Positions 36,301-46,784 of a DNA stretch of 64,000 nucleotides are shown here, one piece after another. Below the pieces are notes generated by a model, which saw only the letters and a program-made list of their open reading frames with translations, did not search any database and was not told the origin of the DNA. The stretch is from Mugil cephalus (Eukaryota; Chordata; Actinopteri; Mugiliformes; Mugilidae). The stretch spans positions 22,391,629-22,455,628 of the forward strand of contig NC_061787.1 in NCBI RefSeq assembly GCF_022458985.1. The letters run 5' to 3'. Numbering within the stretch: the stretch's first letter is position 1; the number at the start of each line of letters is the position of its first letter. The translations under genes were made by a program, and so were the position numbers.

Positions 36301-39300
36301 TCTTTCAGGCTAGATTAGACTATAATTCATTACTGTCAGGCTGTCCAAATTGCTCTTTACAAAGCCTCCAATATATTCAAAATACAGAAGCTGTCTGGAA
36401 GCACTTCATTTACTTTGTTATATGGTAATATTCTATCCTTGTGTATAAATGAAGAATAAACAATTTTTAAAAAGTCAAATTGACTGCTCTTTAACAGAAA
36501 TTTCACATATACTTTTTAGTTGTACTTTTACTTTTGATACTTAAGTACAGTAAATACCAGCTACATTAAGACTTTTACTCACATAATATTCTATTAGATG
36601 ACTTTCACTTTTACCAAAATAATTTTCTAGTAAGATATCTTTACTTTTACTCAAGTATGGCTTTTGAGTATTTTATACAAGACTGCTTGTATCATCATTA
36701 GATTCTACATGTACGCTTTAGTGAGATGTACTGTATGTATCTATGACAGTTGGATGTTTATCTCATTCCTCTTTTCCTATCACCTTCTGTTTCTACCCGG
36801 CTGGCCTTAGTCAGATGGATCCCTCCATATGAGCTGGGTTTTGCTCAAGGTTTCTTCCTGATAAAAGGGAGTTTTTCCTTGCCACCATCATCTTAGTGCT
36901 TCTTAAGCACATGCTTTAAATTGTGTCCCTGTGCCAAGTAGAGGTTGAGAAGCATATGGTTTTCATCCAGTCAATGAACAAAGATCAAGGCAACATTCTC
37001 AGGTCAAATGTGATCTGCAAGGTCCACGCCTTCATGAATGCTGAGTGTAACTGTTTTATTAGGTAACAAGAAGAAGTGGCTTAATGTAGTCTAATGTAAT
37101 AATATTAACATATGCCTGAATCAGCTCTTATGCTCTAATGGTTTAAATACGTTTTTTATATTGGTTTACCACTTAAGGCCAAGGAACCATATATGGTTAA
37201 TTCATCAATCTTGACTTTTTTTAATGAAAATTTAAAATTATGAAAAATAAATTAAGTAAAAATTCTTACTATGCTCAATACAGTAACACAAAAACACTCA
37301 AAGGTTGAAATTAAAAATTTAAGTATTTCAATGAGTGCTGTTAATGAGTTCAAAGAAGTTCACTTACTTTGTGTCAGAGGGTCCAGGCTCATCACTGAAG
37401 ACTGGAGGTTCAAATCTGGACCCGTCACTCTTCATGGACACACAGCTGGATACTGGAGACTCACCTCTCTGAGGTCTGCGATAACGAACTCTAGAAAAAT
37501 AAGGGGGGACTTTATTCACACCAGTCACTGAATATTTCTGTAATAAAAGTAGTTTAAGTAGCTGAAAATACAGTTACAGTTATTGAATATAATGATTATT
37601 AGCCATTTTTAACAGGAAGATCCCATTGAGATTAAGAACCTCTTTTTTTTCAAGGGAGTCCTGGCCAAGATGGGCAGCAGCAAATACAAACCGCAATTAG
37701 AGAATTACACAGTTGGAACACAAACAAAGCAAGAGCTTTAAGTGCTCTCAGATTTGATTTAAAAATGCTTAATGAAATGAATTCAGTTTCCAGTCATTCT
37801 GCAACTGGCGACTAACTGAGTTAATTTCATCGATGGTTTGGTAATAGTAATAGTCCTGTAGGGAAATTAATTACCCACCAGCCACCACCAATTAACCATT
37901 GGCTGAAATTATTAAAAAATAAAAAAAAAAGGCACAACCTTTTGGTGGGAGAAAGATCCAACAAGTTTGGATTATAAGTCTATTAGGGTTTGATATGGGA
38001 AAAAGCACAGGTGAACACCTTGATGAATGCTGCCTGCAAAACATAAGTCTATTTAAAACTGAAACTATCTTTGCTTATTAACAGGTGCTTCCTGGGCATC
38101 AAACCTGAAAGAGGTCCAAAGACCAAGAACAACAATGAACTCTCATGTGAGCACCCTTTTGAGGAAACTTATTGTGGCCATCATAGTTTGTTTGTTTCTT
38201 TCTTTTTTTGTTGTTTGTTTTGTTTTTGTTGTTTGGTTTTTGCAGCAGTAGTTGGCAGGCTCAGTTTTGAGTAGCCTAGTTCTTTTCATACTTTTTAAAG
38301 ACAACTTCGCACAAAAAGATTTTTACACAACGCTGTTGCGTGTGAACTCATTATAATGTCTGAGACTTCATTGCTCTCTCCCTTCCTCTCTTATCTTGCC
38401 ATGTAGGCCTCATTCCCATTCTCTTAATGTTATTGTGACACAGCTAGTTGAATAGTTGAATTGTGACACAGGTAGTTGAATTGCAAGTTTCTACACAATT
38501 TATCTGCATTTTAAGATGGCTTTTTTGAGTAGAGTAGAAGTTGGATTTCTTGAATTCTTGAAGTTCTTGGCATTTGCTATATGTTGAAAAATATTTAATT
38601 GTTAATAAATATGGGAGGGGGTAATTGTACAATGATTGTAAATTCACAGTAAATGGCAGCTTCATCTGCATTACTTTCATAGTACACACTAAGTCACATA
38701 GTGTGAAAAATATAGTGGGTATATGTAAATAAATTCACTGGTGTCAGTGCAGTGAATGTATTAGGTTGGTTCAATTTAAATTTATTAGTTTGGTTCAATA
38801 ACTAAAAGAAACAATTTGGATCAAAGCAAAGAATTAAGGTTGAGTCAAGTGCAGTATTATTGTTTACATCAGCATAAAATAATCAGGTCATAAGAAGTTA
38901 CTCAATTTAGATTCTATGAAGTCAAATATTTTAGATGTGATATCTGGACAGATTTTTTTTAGTTTAAGCAAGGTTATACTTTTTTCAGTGTAAGAGATTC
39001 TAAGAAGAAAGGACTTATTGTATTTATATGTGTCATAAAAAAAAGAAAATTGATTTATTTTAGAAAATACATTTTAGTAAAATTATTCAGCCACAGGGGA
39101 CAGAAAATGTACTGAAACTGATTAAAGTGAATTAAAATTAGTGGCAGTTCACTTACTTTGTGTCTGGGGGTCCAGGTTCATCACTGAAGACTGGAGGTTC
39201 AAATCTGGACCCGTCACTCTTCATGGACACACAGCTGGATACTGGAGACTCACCTCTCTGAGGTCTGCGATAACGAACTCTGGGGGGAAAAGGGGGGGGG

Positions 39301-39880
39301 GGGGGGGGGGTTATTCACACCAGCCACTGATTATTTCTGTAGTCAAAGTAGTTTAAGTAGCTGAAAATACACAAACCACAGTTATTGAATATAATGATTA
39401 TTAACCATTTTTTAACAGGAAGATCCCATTGAGATTAAGAACCTCTTTTATCAAGGGAGTCCTGGCCAAGATAGGCAGCAGCAAATACAAACCACAGTTA
39501 GAGATTTACACAGTTGGAACACAAACAAAGCGAGAGCTTTAAGTGCTCTCAGTTTTGATTTAAAAATGCTCAATGAAATGAACTCAGTTTCCAGTCATTC
39601 TACAACTGGTGACTAACTGTTCATTTCACTAATGGTTTGGTAATCATAATAGTCCTGTAGTGAAATTAATTAACCACAAGGAACAGAAAACTTGGTTGAA
39701 ATTATTGAAAAAAAAATAAATAAATAAAGTCACATAAATGAGTTTATAGCTCTTCACTTACTTTATGTCAGAGGGTCCAGTTTCATCACTGAAGACTGGA
39801 GGTTCAAATCTGGACCCGTCACTCTTCATGGACACACAGCTGGATACTGGAGACTCATCTCTGTCCCCTTCTTCCTTCAT
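27172..39880 (-). CDS. NLR gene A: RING-FISNA-NACHT-LRR receptor (NLRC3-like), spliced
   Basis: A fish-type NLR, predicted to be a cytosolic innate immune sensor. Proposed coding exons, 5' to 3' on the minus strand, are 39880-39762, 39279-39157, 37490-37368, 32337-32215, 31776-31583, 31237-29470, 28617-28447, 28264-28091, 27869-27696 and 27313-27172. All have AG/GT boundaries and compatible phases, and together they give 1,036 codons without a stop. Domain order: four N-terminal repeats with [12 protein letters not shown]-type motifs, a C3HC4 RING finger, FISNA, NACHT with Walker A (GVAGVGKT) and Walker B ([10 protein letters not shown]), three LRR units and a short tail with seven glutamines. 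There is no B30.2 domain. The first Met (39880) follows a plausible acceptor at 39900. The terminal exon is the least certain part. Introns carry an antisense L2 and other insertions. Confidence 0.85.
27241..27261. repeat. (CTG)7 trinucleotide repeat
   Basis: Perfect repeat. It reads (CAG)7 on the coding strand of NLR A. Confidence 0.95.
27696..27869 (-). CDS. NLR A LRR exon 3 (174 bp)
   Basis: LRR unit with [19 protein letters not shown] and [16 protein letters not shown]. Acceptor TTTATTCAG, donor GTCAGTGGAG. Confidence 0.92.
28091..28264 (-). CDS. NLR A LRR exon 2 (174 bp)
   Basis: Standard 58-residue LRR unit with [19 protein letters not shown] and [16 protein letters not shown]. Acceptor TTATTCAG, donor GTCAGT, same phase as its neighbours. 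Confidence 0.92.
28447..28617 (-). CDS. NLR A LRR exon 1 (171 bp)
   Basis: One NLR-type LRR pair: [14 protein letters not shown], then [20 protein letters not shown]. It is 3 bp shorter than the usual 174 because of one lost codon. Acceptor ATCACAG, donor GTCAGT. Confidence 0.9.
28618..29469 (-). other. Intron between NACHT and LRR exon 1 of NLR A
   Basis: No coding exon or well-defined element was seen. A phrase AACCCTCTGAATCCCAAG near 29,224 resembles the terminus of the small inverted-repeat element at 35,715. Confidence 0.6.
29470..31237 (-). CDS. NLR A FISNA-NACHT exon (1,768 bp)
   Basis: One large exon, typical of fish NLRs. It opens with FISNA (from [19 protein letters not shown]). 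NACHT follows, with Walker A (GVAGVGKT) at 30950-30927 and Walker B ([10 protein letters not shown]) at 30737-30708. Further motifs are [13 protein letters not shown] (sensor region), a winged-helix/NAD part and [18 protein letters not shown], a conserved motif near the end of NACHT-associated helices. The donor GTGAGTCG is at 29469. The frame is fully open for 588 codons. Confidence 0.93.
31583..31776 (-). CDS. NLR A RING-finger exon (194 bp)
   Basis: Encodes a C3HC4 RING: CALC, then [10 protein letters not shown], then CPQC, spaced as in TRIM/RAD18-type E3 ligases. Splice sites are TTGGCAG before the exon and GTAAGAC after it. A RING ahead of FISNA-NACHT is known in some fish NLRC3-like proteins and suggests ubiquitin-ligase activity; that activity is inferred only. 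Confidence 0.88.
32215..32337 (-). CDS. NLR A repeat exon 4 (123 bp)
   Basis: A diverged member of the repeat-exon series ([19 protein letters not shown]), acceptor TTTTTGCAG, donor GTAAGGGATC. In gene B only the last bases and the donor of this exon survive, at 61246-61260. Confidence 0.85.
33200..34046. mobile_element. Unclassified insert in L2
   Basis: The L2 linker sequence stops after GAGGCTGTAAC and resumes at CTAGATATAAGGAG, as judged against the uninterrupted copy at 51,130. The insert has no recognisable coding content or clear terminal repeats. Confidence 0.6.
34895..35372 (+). mobile_element. Solo LTR (478 bp) inserted in L2
   Basis: Begins TGTCAAGG and ends ACTTGACA (7-bp perfect inverted ends, TG...CA) and is flanked by the 5-bp direct repeat TCAAG (34890-34894 and 35373-35377). 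L2 sequence joins exactly across it. A TATA-like box (GTATATAG near 35,158) and an ATTAAA signal near 35,288 fit U3-R-U5. A fragment of the same LTR type is at 60,568-60,728. The parent family is probably Ty3/Gypsy, by style only. Confidence 0.88.
35715..36091. mobile_element. 377-bp MITE in L2
   Basis: Terminal inverted repeats CCTCCTGAGACCC and GGGTCTCGGGAGG (one mismatch) are flanked by ATA on both sides (35712-35714 and 36092-36094). It splits the L2 RT frame between NSEKT-like and KHLVSLDG-like residues. Superfamily not determined; a 3-bp duplication would fit PIF/Harbinger. Confidence 0.8.
36384..36700. mobile_element. MITE-like insert with TACTTTTAC repeats
   Basis: AT-rich sequence with phrases such as TACTTTTACTTTTGATACTTAAGTAC and ACTTTTACTCAAGTA, common in non-autonomous DNA elements of fish. 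It interrupts L2 between the RT C-terminus and the 3' UTR. Confidence 0.55.
37368..37490 (-). CDS. NLR A repeat exon 3 (123 bp)
   Basis: Nearly identical to exon 2, same length and phase, acceptor TTTTTCTAG, donor GTAAGTGAAC. The intron upstream of it (37491-37860) duplicates the intron upstream of exon 2 (39290-39660). Confidence 0.85.
37491..39156 (-). other. NLR A intron 2 and duplicated intron block
   Basis: The block 37,500-37,860 is repeated at 39,290-39,660 (AGGAAGATCCCATTGAGATT, GGGAGTCCTGGCCAAGAT and following). This shows that a unit of repeat exon plus intron was tandemly duplicated. The rest (37,870-39,150) is AT-rich with no recognisable feature. Confidence 0.75.
39157..39279 (-). 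CDS. NLR A repeat exon 2 (123 bp)
   Basis: 41 codons, symmetrical phase, containing [20 protein letters not shown] run of about 19 G on the plus strand (C on the coding strand) sits in the acceptor's polypyrimidine region. The same C tract precedes the acceptor of gene B exon 57196. Confidence 0.85.
39292..39310. repeat. Poly(G) tract
   Basis: About 19 G on the plus strand near the acceptor of NLR A repeat exon 2; homologous to the C tract at 57,163-57,178. Confidence 0.9.
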
Positions 39881-39899
39881 CTTCAGGACTTGAATCAGT
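39762..39899 (-). CDS. NLR A exon with start codon, repeat 1
   Basis: The acceptor (TTTACGTCTCAG) lies at 39900-39902, the ATG is at 39880, and the donor GTAAG is at 39761-39757. It encodes MKEEGDRDE followed by [19 protein letters not shown], the signature of N-terminal repeat exons in fish NLRC3-like proteins. An upstream in-frame Met (39946) exists if the exon is unspliced. The matching exon in gene B is 56579-56725. Confidence 0.8.
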
Positions 39900-40187
39900 C
39901 TGAGACGTAAACCAGTAACAGTGAGTTTACAGTCTGTATTCTCCACTAAGCTGATTTCTTAACTTTCTCTAGTTTTCATTTAACAGCAGTGTGCAGATGC
40001 TTCTTGTAAATAGTGTGCCTGTCTGAACAGTCCAGGCTGTAAACAAACCATTAGTGACTTCAATATGGACACTTTGACTCTCTTATCTTGGGAGCATGTC
40101 TGTATTTCTTGTATAGAGTAAGCTGCCGAATATTCTTATAAAACAATGAAAGATTTACTTTATTTTCTTCAATTATACAGTAATTAA

Positions 40188-40545
40188 TTGAAACTTTTGT
40201 CTATCATCCCTCCTTTCTTCTCTCCCCTAATGTCTCCTAACCCATGTCCCCACCAACCCAGTCCGCAGACATCTCTCCCTCTTCCCACAACATGCCTGCC
40301 CCCAGACACCAAAATACCGCCCTCCCCGCACCACACTTCAACACACACACAATCTCCGCCTCACATCATCACAGACCACGGCAGAGGACAGCTGAGGAAG
40401 CTCCAGCCCAGGAAAGCAGCAGGCCCAGACAAGGTGTGTCCAACACTACTGAAGACCTCACTTCATATCTAATGAAGACGTTGGAGCAGCTCTTCCTCGG
40501 CCTCCTCAGAGCCCAGAGGACTGTGCAATATTTGTAATTTGGAAT
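40188..40545 (+). pseudogene. Rex1-like LINE fragment
   Basis: The frame contains GQLRKLQPRKAAGPDKVCP, resembling the segment just ahead of RT in Rex1/Babar-type fish LINEs (RKAAGPDGV). Flanking proline-rich sequence fits the linker. Truncated on both sides. Confidence 0.7.
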
Positions 40546-40617
40546 TTAATCTGTTAAGAGTTGATCAGTTATTGTACATTGTTTATTTTCCTTATTTCTT
40601 TTTTGTATATATACTAT

Positions 40618-41480
40618 ACACTATCAAAAGTTTTAGAACACCACGCTTTTTCCTTTTTTACAGAAAATTATTCAGTTTATTGTGTCATTGCACTCTGAAA
40701 TGAAAGCATAGAACAAAGCAATTTGAGTTGAAAAAGAATCATGGAATCAATTTATAGACCGAAATGTATTCTAAACTTTTGACTCATCAAAGTAGTCACC
40801 TTTGACAGATATCAAATATTCTTCAGAAAGTTCATTCCAAGTTTGTTGCAGAAGTTCCCATAAATGTGTGGCACTTGTAGGTTGCTTGGCTTTCACTCTT
40901 CTGTCCAGTTCATCCCAAACCAGCTCAATGGGGTTTAACTCTGGAGACTGTGCTGGCCACTCCATGTTTTCAAGCTTACCATCTTGTTCTTTTTTCCTAA
41001 GGTAGTTTTGGCATAGCTTAGACTTGTGTTTTAGGTCATTATCTTGCTGTAGGATGAACCTCTGACCAACTAGGTCCATTCCAGAGGGTATTGCATGGTG
41101 CTGCAGAATGCTGTGGTAGCCATTTTGGTCACTCACTCCGTACAAGTGACCGACCCTGGATCCAGCAAAACAGCCCCAGACCATCACACTCCCTCCTCCA
41201 TGTTTGACAGTTGATGTCACACACTGTGGAACCATCCTCTCACCTACTCGACGGCGTATAAAGATCCTCCGTGATGAACCAAAGATTTGAAATTTTGATT
41301 CATCAGTCCATAATACCTTAATTGCCATTTTTCTCGCCAATTTTGTAGCAACACACTACTTTCTGCAGTATAATACTGTTCACCTGATGCTCATGAGGGT
41401 CTGGTACCACAGTGTGTTCCAACACTGTTTTTATGCAGACAGAGGGGATTGTAAGTAATCCCGAAAAGTTGGAACACCTG
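40618..41480 (-). mobile_element. Truncated Tc1-like transposon
   Basis: The left end (TACACTATCAAAAGTTTTAGAACACC) looks like a Tc1 terminus. The right edge is inferred from where L2 sequence begins. It holds a C-terminal transposase frame (next entry). The opposite terminal repeat could not be matched confidently, so the boundaries are approximate. Confidence 0.75.
40771..41340 (-). pseudogene. Tc1-like transposase, DDE domain only
   Basis: About 190 codons beginning just before the first catalytic Asp (LWTDESKFQIFG). It contains GGGSVMVWGCF, the second Asp in LQQDNDLKHKSK and the last acidic residue in AQSPELNPIELVWDELDRRV, giving the DD34E pattern of Tc1 elements. The N-terminal paired-type DNA-binding domains are missing, so it cannot mobilise itself. 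The frame has no stop. Confidence 0.9.
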
Positions 41481-41481
41481 T

Positions 41482-43752
41482 AGTCTTGTCTTCTAGACCC
41501 CATCCCAACTAAGTTGCTCAAGGAGGTTTATCCATTAATTAATACCTCCATATTAAATCAGATAAACTTATCTTTATTAACAGGATATGTGCCCCAGTCT
41601 TTTAAAACTGCTGTAATTAGACCATTACTTAAAAAAACCACTCTTGACCCAGATGTTTTAGCCAACTATAGGCCAATTTCCAACCTTCCTTTTGTCTCTA
41701 AAGTTTTGGAAAGGGTTGTTGTCAATCAGTTGGTTGATCACTTAAACAGGAATGGTTTGTTTGAAGAGTTTCAGTCAGGTTTTAGAGCTCATCATAGTAC
41801 AGAAACGGCTCTGGTTAAAGTTACCAATGATCTCCTCATGGCTTCAGATAATGGACTTGTCTGTATACTTGTCCTGCTAGATCTCAGTGCTGCATTTGAC
41901 ACTATTGATCACAATATTTTACCACAGAGACTTGAAAATGTGATCAAGATTACAGGAACTGCACTAGACTGGTTTGAATCATATCTGTCAGACAGATTCC
42001 ATTTTGTCCATGTAAACAACAACTCTTCTATATATACCAAAGTAAGCTGTGGAGTTCCTCAGGGTTCTGTGCTAGGACCAATATTATTCACATTATACAT
42101 GCTTCCCTTAGGCAATATTATTAGAAAGCACGGCATTAACCATTGCTATGCAGATGATACCCAGCTATATTTATCCATGAAACCAGATGAAACTTATCAG
42201 CTGGTTAAACTTCAAGCATGCCTTAAAGACATAAAGGCTTGGATGACCTGTAATTTTCTACTTTTAAACTCAGACAAAACCGAAGTTATCGTATTTGGCT
42301 CTAAACATCTCAGAGATTCATTATCTAATCACCTGCTTTTGTTGGATGGCATTATCGTGGCCTCCAGTACTACTGTGAAAAACCTTGGTGTTATATTTGA
42401 CCAGGATATGTCCTTTAATTCTCACATAAAGCAGGTGGCCAGGACTGCTTTCTTTCACCTTCGTAATATCATCAAAATTAGGAACATCCTTTCTCAGAGT
42501 GATGCGGAAAAACTAGTTCATGCATTTGTGTCTTCCAGGCTGGATTATTGTAACTCGTTACTGTCTGGCTGTCCAAGTAGCTCTTTAAAAAGCCTCCAAT
42601 TGATTCAAAATGCTGCAGCAAGAGCACTGACAGGAATTAGCAAGAGAGATCATATTACTCCAGTATTAGCTTCTCTTCATTGGCTCCCTTTAAAATCTAG
42701 AATTATATTTAAAATCCTCCTCCTTACATAGAAGGCCCTGAAAGGCCTAGCTCCATCATATATGAAAGACCTCATAGTACTATACTGTCCCAACAGATCA
42801 CTACAATCTCTAAGTGCAGGTCTGCTTGTGGTTCCTAGAGTTTCTAAAAGTAGAATGGGAGGTAGAGCCTTCAGCTATCAGGCTCCTCTCCTATGGAACC
42901 AGCTCTCAGTTTGGGTTCGGGAGGCAGACACAGTCTCTACGTATAGGGTCAGGCTTAAGACTTTCCTTTTTGAAAAAGCTTATAGCTAGGGCTGGACTTA
43001 ACCATCCCTTAGTTATGCTGCTATAGGCCTAGGCTGCAGGGGGACGATACACTGAGGACATGTCCTCTCCTCTTTCTTCTCTAGCTCCTGTCCTCTAATA
43101 TCTTATCATTTTATTTTCTATCTCTTATAATTTACTAACCACTGTGTCTTACTCTCTCCCCTCCGCTCCCCTCCCCCTCCATCATCTTGTGAGGGTCTCT
43201 GGTCTGGAGTGCTGAATATCTGACCTGTGGAGTTCTAAGCTATATCTGCTGCTGTGGCCTCATCAACCAGCCCAGTCTGGAGTGCTGTGTATCAGACCTG
43301 TGGAGCTCCATAAACTACATCTGCCCCAGTCATCATGGCCTCCTCCAGTTGTCCACTCCTACCTAGATGAACAATTCACCAACCTGCCTATGATTCCTGT
43401 TATACTCACAAACTGTCACAGATCATCAGCTGTGTGTTATATTACTAGACCCTACATGTTTCCTTCAGCTTGATGTATGTATCTATGACAGAAGTTTGTT
43501 TATTTTGTTTCTCCTGCTCATCTTTTCTCTCTATCTTCTCTGTTTCTACCCGGCTGGCCTTCGGCAGATGGGTCCCTCCATATGAGCTGGGTTCTGCTCA
43601 AGGTTTCTTCCTGTTAAAAGGGAGTTTTTCCTTGTCACCGTCGCCCTCATGCTTGCTCTGGAGGTTGTAGGCTGGGTTTTGTGAAGCGTCTTGAGATGAT
43701 TTGTATTGTTATTGGCGCTATATAAATAAAACTGAATTGAATTGAATTGAAA
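41482..43752 (+). mobile_element. L2-type LINE copy 1, 5'-truncated
   Basis: The RT frame 41514-42731 (405 codons) has [10 protein letters not shown], the [14 protein letters not shown] motif, [13 protein letters not shown], the [12 protein letters not shown] catalytic box and [16 protein letters not shown] at 42729 interrupts it, and the same frame resumes to 42989 (SYQAPLLWNQL, VRLKTFLFEKAYS). The 3' UTR ends with the L2-type tail of GAATT/TTGAA repeats at about 43,730-43,752. The endonuclease is missing. It is the least damaged LINE in the window. Confidence 0.93.
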
Positions 43753-43754
43753 TC

Positions 43755-44130
43755 TGCTCTTCCGAGATGCAAAGTGCTGCCACGATTGTTAAAAAAGTGT
43801 GGGAGATTGCTGTACAAACTGTATATATAAACGCAGTTGCACAGTCGCCGTTCACCTATGCGCTTCCATTAACGATCGTGTAACAACACATTTGATTAGT
43901 TTGACTGGAAAAAAAGGACCAAAAATCTCTGCCCTTCAGAGATCAGTCCTTATGGGAATAGACCAAAACTTGTTTTTGAGCTGAAGCTTCTACATACAGT
44001 CTGTCAGGCCGTTGAGTGACAAAGTTATAATGTAACAGGCAGATACATCAAAATCAGAGCAAAAAACCCGGGTCGACGCGGCATTCCTGTTTACTTCAAA
44101 GCCGCGTCGAGCCGAGCTGATGTTACTTGA
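43755..44130 (+). mobile_element. Dispersed hAT-like repeat, copy 2
   Basis: Shares AAAGTGCTGCCACGATTGTTAA, ATTAACGATCGTGTAACAAC-type blocks and a CCCGGGTCGACG end with copies near 22.8-23.5 kb and 58.5-60.4 kb. Short open frames are not meaningful. Confidence 0.65.
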
Positions 44131-45424
44131 TGTCAACATTTTTTTTTATTTTATTTTATTTTTACCGTCAGTGGTGCCCAGCTATGGAAGTATTTTCACA
44201 AAATCCCACAGGTACTTAGTATTTCTGGCTCTCTGCCAACCATCTTGACTTTGAGTTAAAAATATATATATATATATGGTGTTGGTAGACTTACAACATC
44301 AAACCCATACATTTACAAAAACAGCTTTTCAGAATGAGAATCTCTTTATTGGCCAGATGTACGATGTACACAGGAATTTTACCTGATGTAAAATTCCTTA
44401 ATAGCTGTCAACTATAGTGACCACTATGCATGAAAAGGTTAATGTTAATGTTGTGGCTGATCAGTGTGTTTGTGAACATGTTAAAAATAATGGTTTTGGA
44501 ACAGTGTTTGTGTTTTGTTTCCACATTTTGTCTAATTCAGTTCAGAGTGAAGAAATATTTTATGATTTCACGAAGGAAAACGTATTTTTAAGTCATTTGG
44601 ATTTATTCAACAGCCACTGTTATGTTGCAGATAAAGATATTAACTTTACAGCTAATCTTTCTTTACTTTTTTATCAAGCATGATTTTAAGTTTTTAGTCG
44701 ATATTTACATATATTATACTGTATTCTATTTCAAGCAGAAATAAATAACTTTAAAACGAGGGTAATAAGAGAAATAAAGTTGGGCAGTGTACCTTCCTGT
44801 TGTGTTGGTGTCAAATTAAAGAAGATTCAAACTATCACCTGCATTACACCCACAGTCTATAGTGTCTTGAGAAGGCCATTGTGAAAAAACAGTCTTACAC
44901 TTGTTTTATAAAAACGATCAAACTTGATATCCAGATGTGCTATGTCTGAATCAATGGGACATTAACAGAAATAGATAATCACTATTGATCCTTTTTTTTC
45001 ATCTTGGTTCATGTGTTAGAAAGTGAGTGAGGAATGGTCATATGATAAAGCTACAGCACTTGAACACAGCCCTGTTTCATTCTTTGATTTCTCATCACGT
45101 GTAAAAACACTTTCTATTCTGCAAGCAAAGCTAAATGTAAAATTTCTTGTTTGGGCCTTTGGGCTTTTCTCTTCCACCATGGCCCTTAAATAGATATCTT
45201 TAAATTGCAATCTTATTATTTTCTGATGTGCTGGAATAAACAGGAACAGTATTTTCTGACATCACAGCAGCTGTGTCAGGAAGCCATGTTAGCTGTGTGC
45301 CCTCAACACATGACACTGTTCCAACTGTATGAACAACCAAATGTCACTGTTGGTTATTTTATTAACACAATTTTTCAATAATATTGTAAATTAACTGAAA
45401 ATTACACACATGAATGCAGTCCCA
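44131..45424. other. AT-rich spacer, nothing recognised
   Basis: No gene or element was recognised. It includes a short (TA)n at about 44,262-44,276. Confidence 0.5.
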
Positions 45425-46370
45425 GTTGTTTGGAAGTTTACAAGTTAGGGTTAGGTCACACTGACAGTGAGCTCAAGAATCTAGCTGCCAGAGAGCGAGA
45501 CTGAACCGACTGAAGGACAACTTCCTCTCCAGATTTTCATTAATTCTGCTTTTATTTAACCTCCTCTTAGCTTGTCTTCACTGCTGAACTGAGCAACCAC
45601 ACACAATTTATTGTGCACTTACAAAAACAATAAAGTCTGATCTGGAGTCTGATCTGGATACTGGAGACTCCATTCTTTGTTTGTTTTACTTTTGTTTTTA
45701 GAGGTAAACAATCGGCACAGAGTGACACCACAACACAAGAATGAGGACAAACAAGTCTGTCAAGTAGCACTCTTCAAAGCGCTAAGAAAACACAACAAGG
45801 GTTTTGTTTTGGCAGAAGTCAAGTCTGAATTTTCTTCCCTCTCCAAGTCATACAGAGAAAAGTGACAATAAAATTATAATTGAAGTTTGTCATAGTGAAG
45901 GAAACACAGGTCTATTAATGATAGCTGCGTTCTACTTAGAGGAGGACCTGTCATTGCTTTTTGGGATACTTAAAGGAACTGAGCCTTCATGGTTACTCCT
46001 GTGGTTCCCTCACTGTGACAAGTCAAAATATCTGTCATGAAAAAGGACTATAATGTTGTGTTAACACTCACCCTGCCTCATCGTTCAACCACCTTCTGTC
46101 CATTCAAAACAAAGTCTGAGCTGATTTCAGTTTTCCCTTCCTGCTATCACGAAACTTGATCACCTACTCAGATGAGCTCCTCCCCTCTTTATTTGCAGGA
46201 AATAAATCTATCTGTGTGTGGATCTGACTACATGGTGCGTTTTTGAGCCTCAGTTGAAACAAAATGGGTTGGAGCCATCAGGTACAACACCCCACGCAAC
46301 ACTTTAACTGCCATCCATAGTAAATAGATTTTAAAAGTTTAAATGTCCAAAAGATATTTTTAAAATATTC
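45425..46370 (-). repeat. Promoter-bearing repeat, copy at A side
   Basis: Matches 54,150-55,195 in inverted orientation and 47,697-48,395 in direct orientation (with deletions). Shared phrases include AAGTAGCACTCTTCAAAGCGC, GAGGAGGACCTGTCA and CTCCTCCCCTCTTTATTTGCAGG. A part also recurs at 60,729-61,052. Confidence 0.85.
46072..46200 (-). promoter_or_regulatory. Candidate NLR A promoter / 5' exon
   Basis: On the minus strand (the coding strand of NLR A, 6.2 kb upstream of its ATG) the order is CAAATAAAGAGGGGAGGAG (TATA-like), then GGAAGGGAAAACTGAAATC, then GACAGAAGGTGG, then a splice donor GAGGCAG/GGTGAGTG at 46071. The site GGAAGGGAAA (46141-46132) fits the ETS-IRF composite pattern GGAANNGAAA, and AACTGAAA fits an IRF core. 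Candidate only; no transcript evidence. Confidence 0.4.
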
Positions 46371-46784
46371 AGTCAGCAGCTTCACATGTTATTCTATTAA
46401 AGGCATGCAGATGTCAGATGGGCTGAAATAAGGAGAGAGTAATTTATAACGAAAGAGGAGATAAAGGGATTTCAAGAGTAGATACAGCCTTCATAGGAAA
46501 CTCTTCAGTAGTGTGAGCTCAAGTACATAGATTTGGTGGATAGTTCATGATTTTTATTTATTTATTTTTTTAAATAGAATGCTTTGATAGGTAATGCAGG
46601 ACATTTCTAAAATTTTGAACAAATAGACATATCCTAACATTTGCCAACTGCCTTCTTTGTGAGAGACAAAAAACAGCAACAACAAAAAAAAGTTAATATC
46701 CTATTAAAGTTGTCATAGTGCTTTTTGAAATATTCTTTGAACTGCACCTGTATATTAAAAAAAAACAAAAAAAAAACGTACATG

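Larger units (their letters stand above)
32490..36900 (+). mobile_element. L2-type LINE(s), antisense in NLR A intron, many times interrupted
   Basis: An L2 3'-UTR piece lies at 32,490-32,790. A longer L2 copy follows: endonuclease C-terminal part with DDFNIHFDV and [15 protein letters not shown] (32,850-33,070), linker (34,130-34,420), RT pieces (34,745-34,894, 35,378-35,710, 36,092-36,370) and 3' UTR (36,780-36,890). Insertions split it at about 33,200-34,046, 34,895-35,372, 35,715-36,091 and 36,384-36,700. All frames are broken. A 3' end in the same antisense position in NLR B shows that an L2 insertion preceded the A/B duplication. Confidence 0.85.

Noticed and set aside
36300-36900. Poly(A)-like and 3'-UTR phrases as a gene end
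   Set aside because: They belong to the L2 3' UTR and an inserted MITE, recognised from copies 1 and 2.
45677-45865. Frame starting MFVLLLFLEVNNRHRV, also at 54819-54634 on the minus strand
   Set aside because: It is present in both copies of the promoter-bearing repeat, but the frames end at different points and the third copy lacks it, so it behaves as repeat sequence and not a gene.
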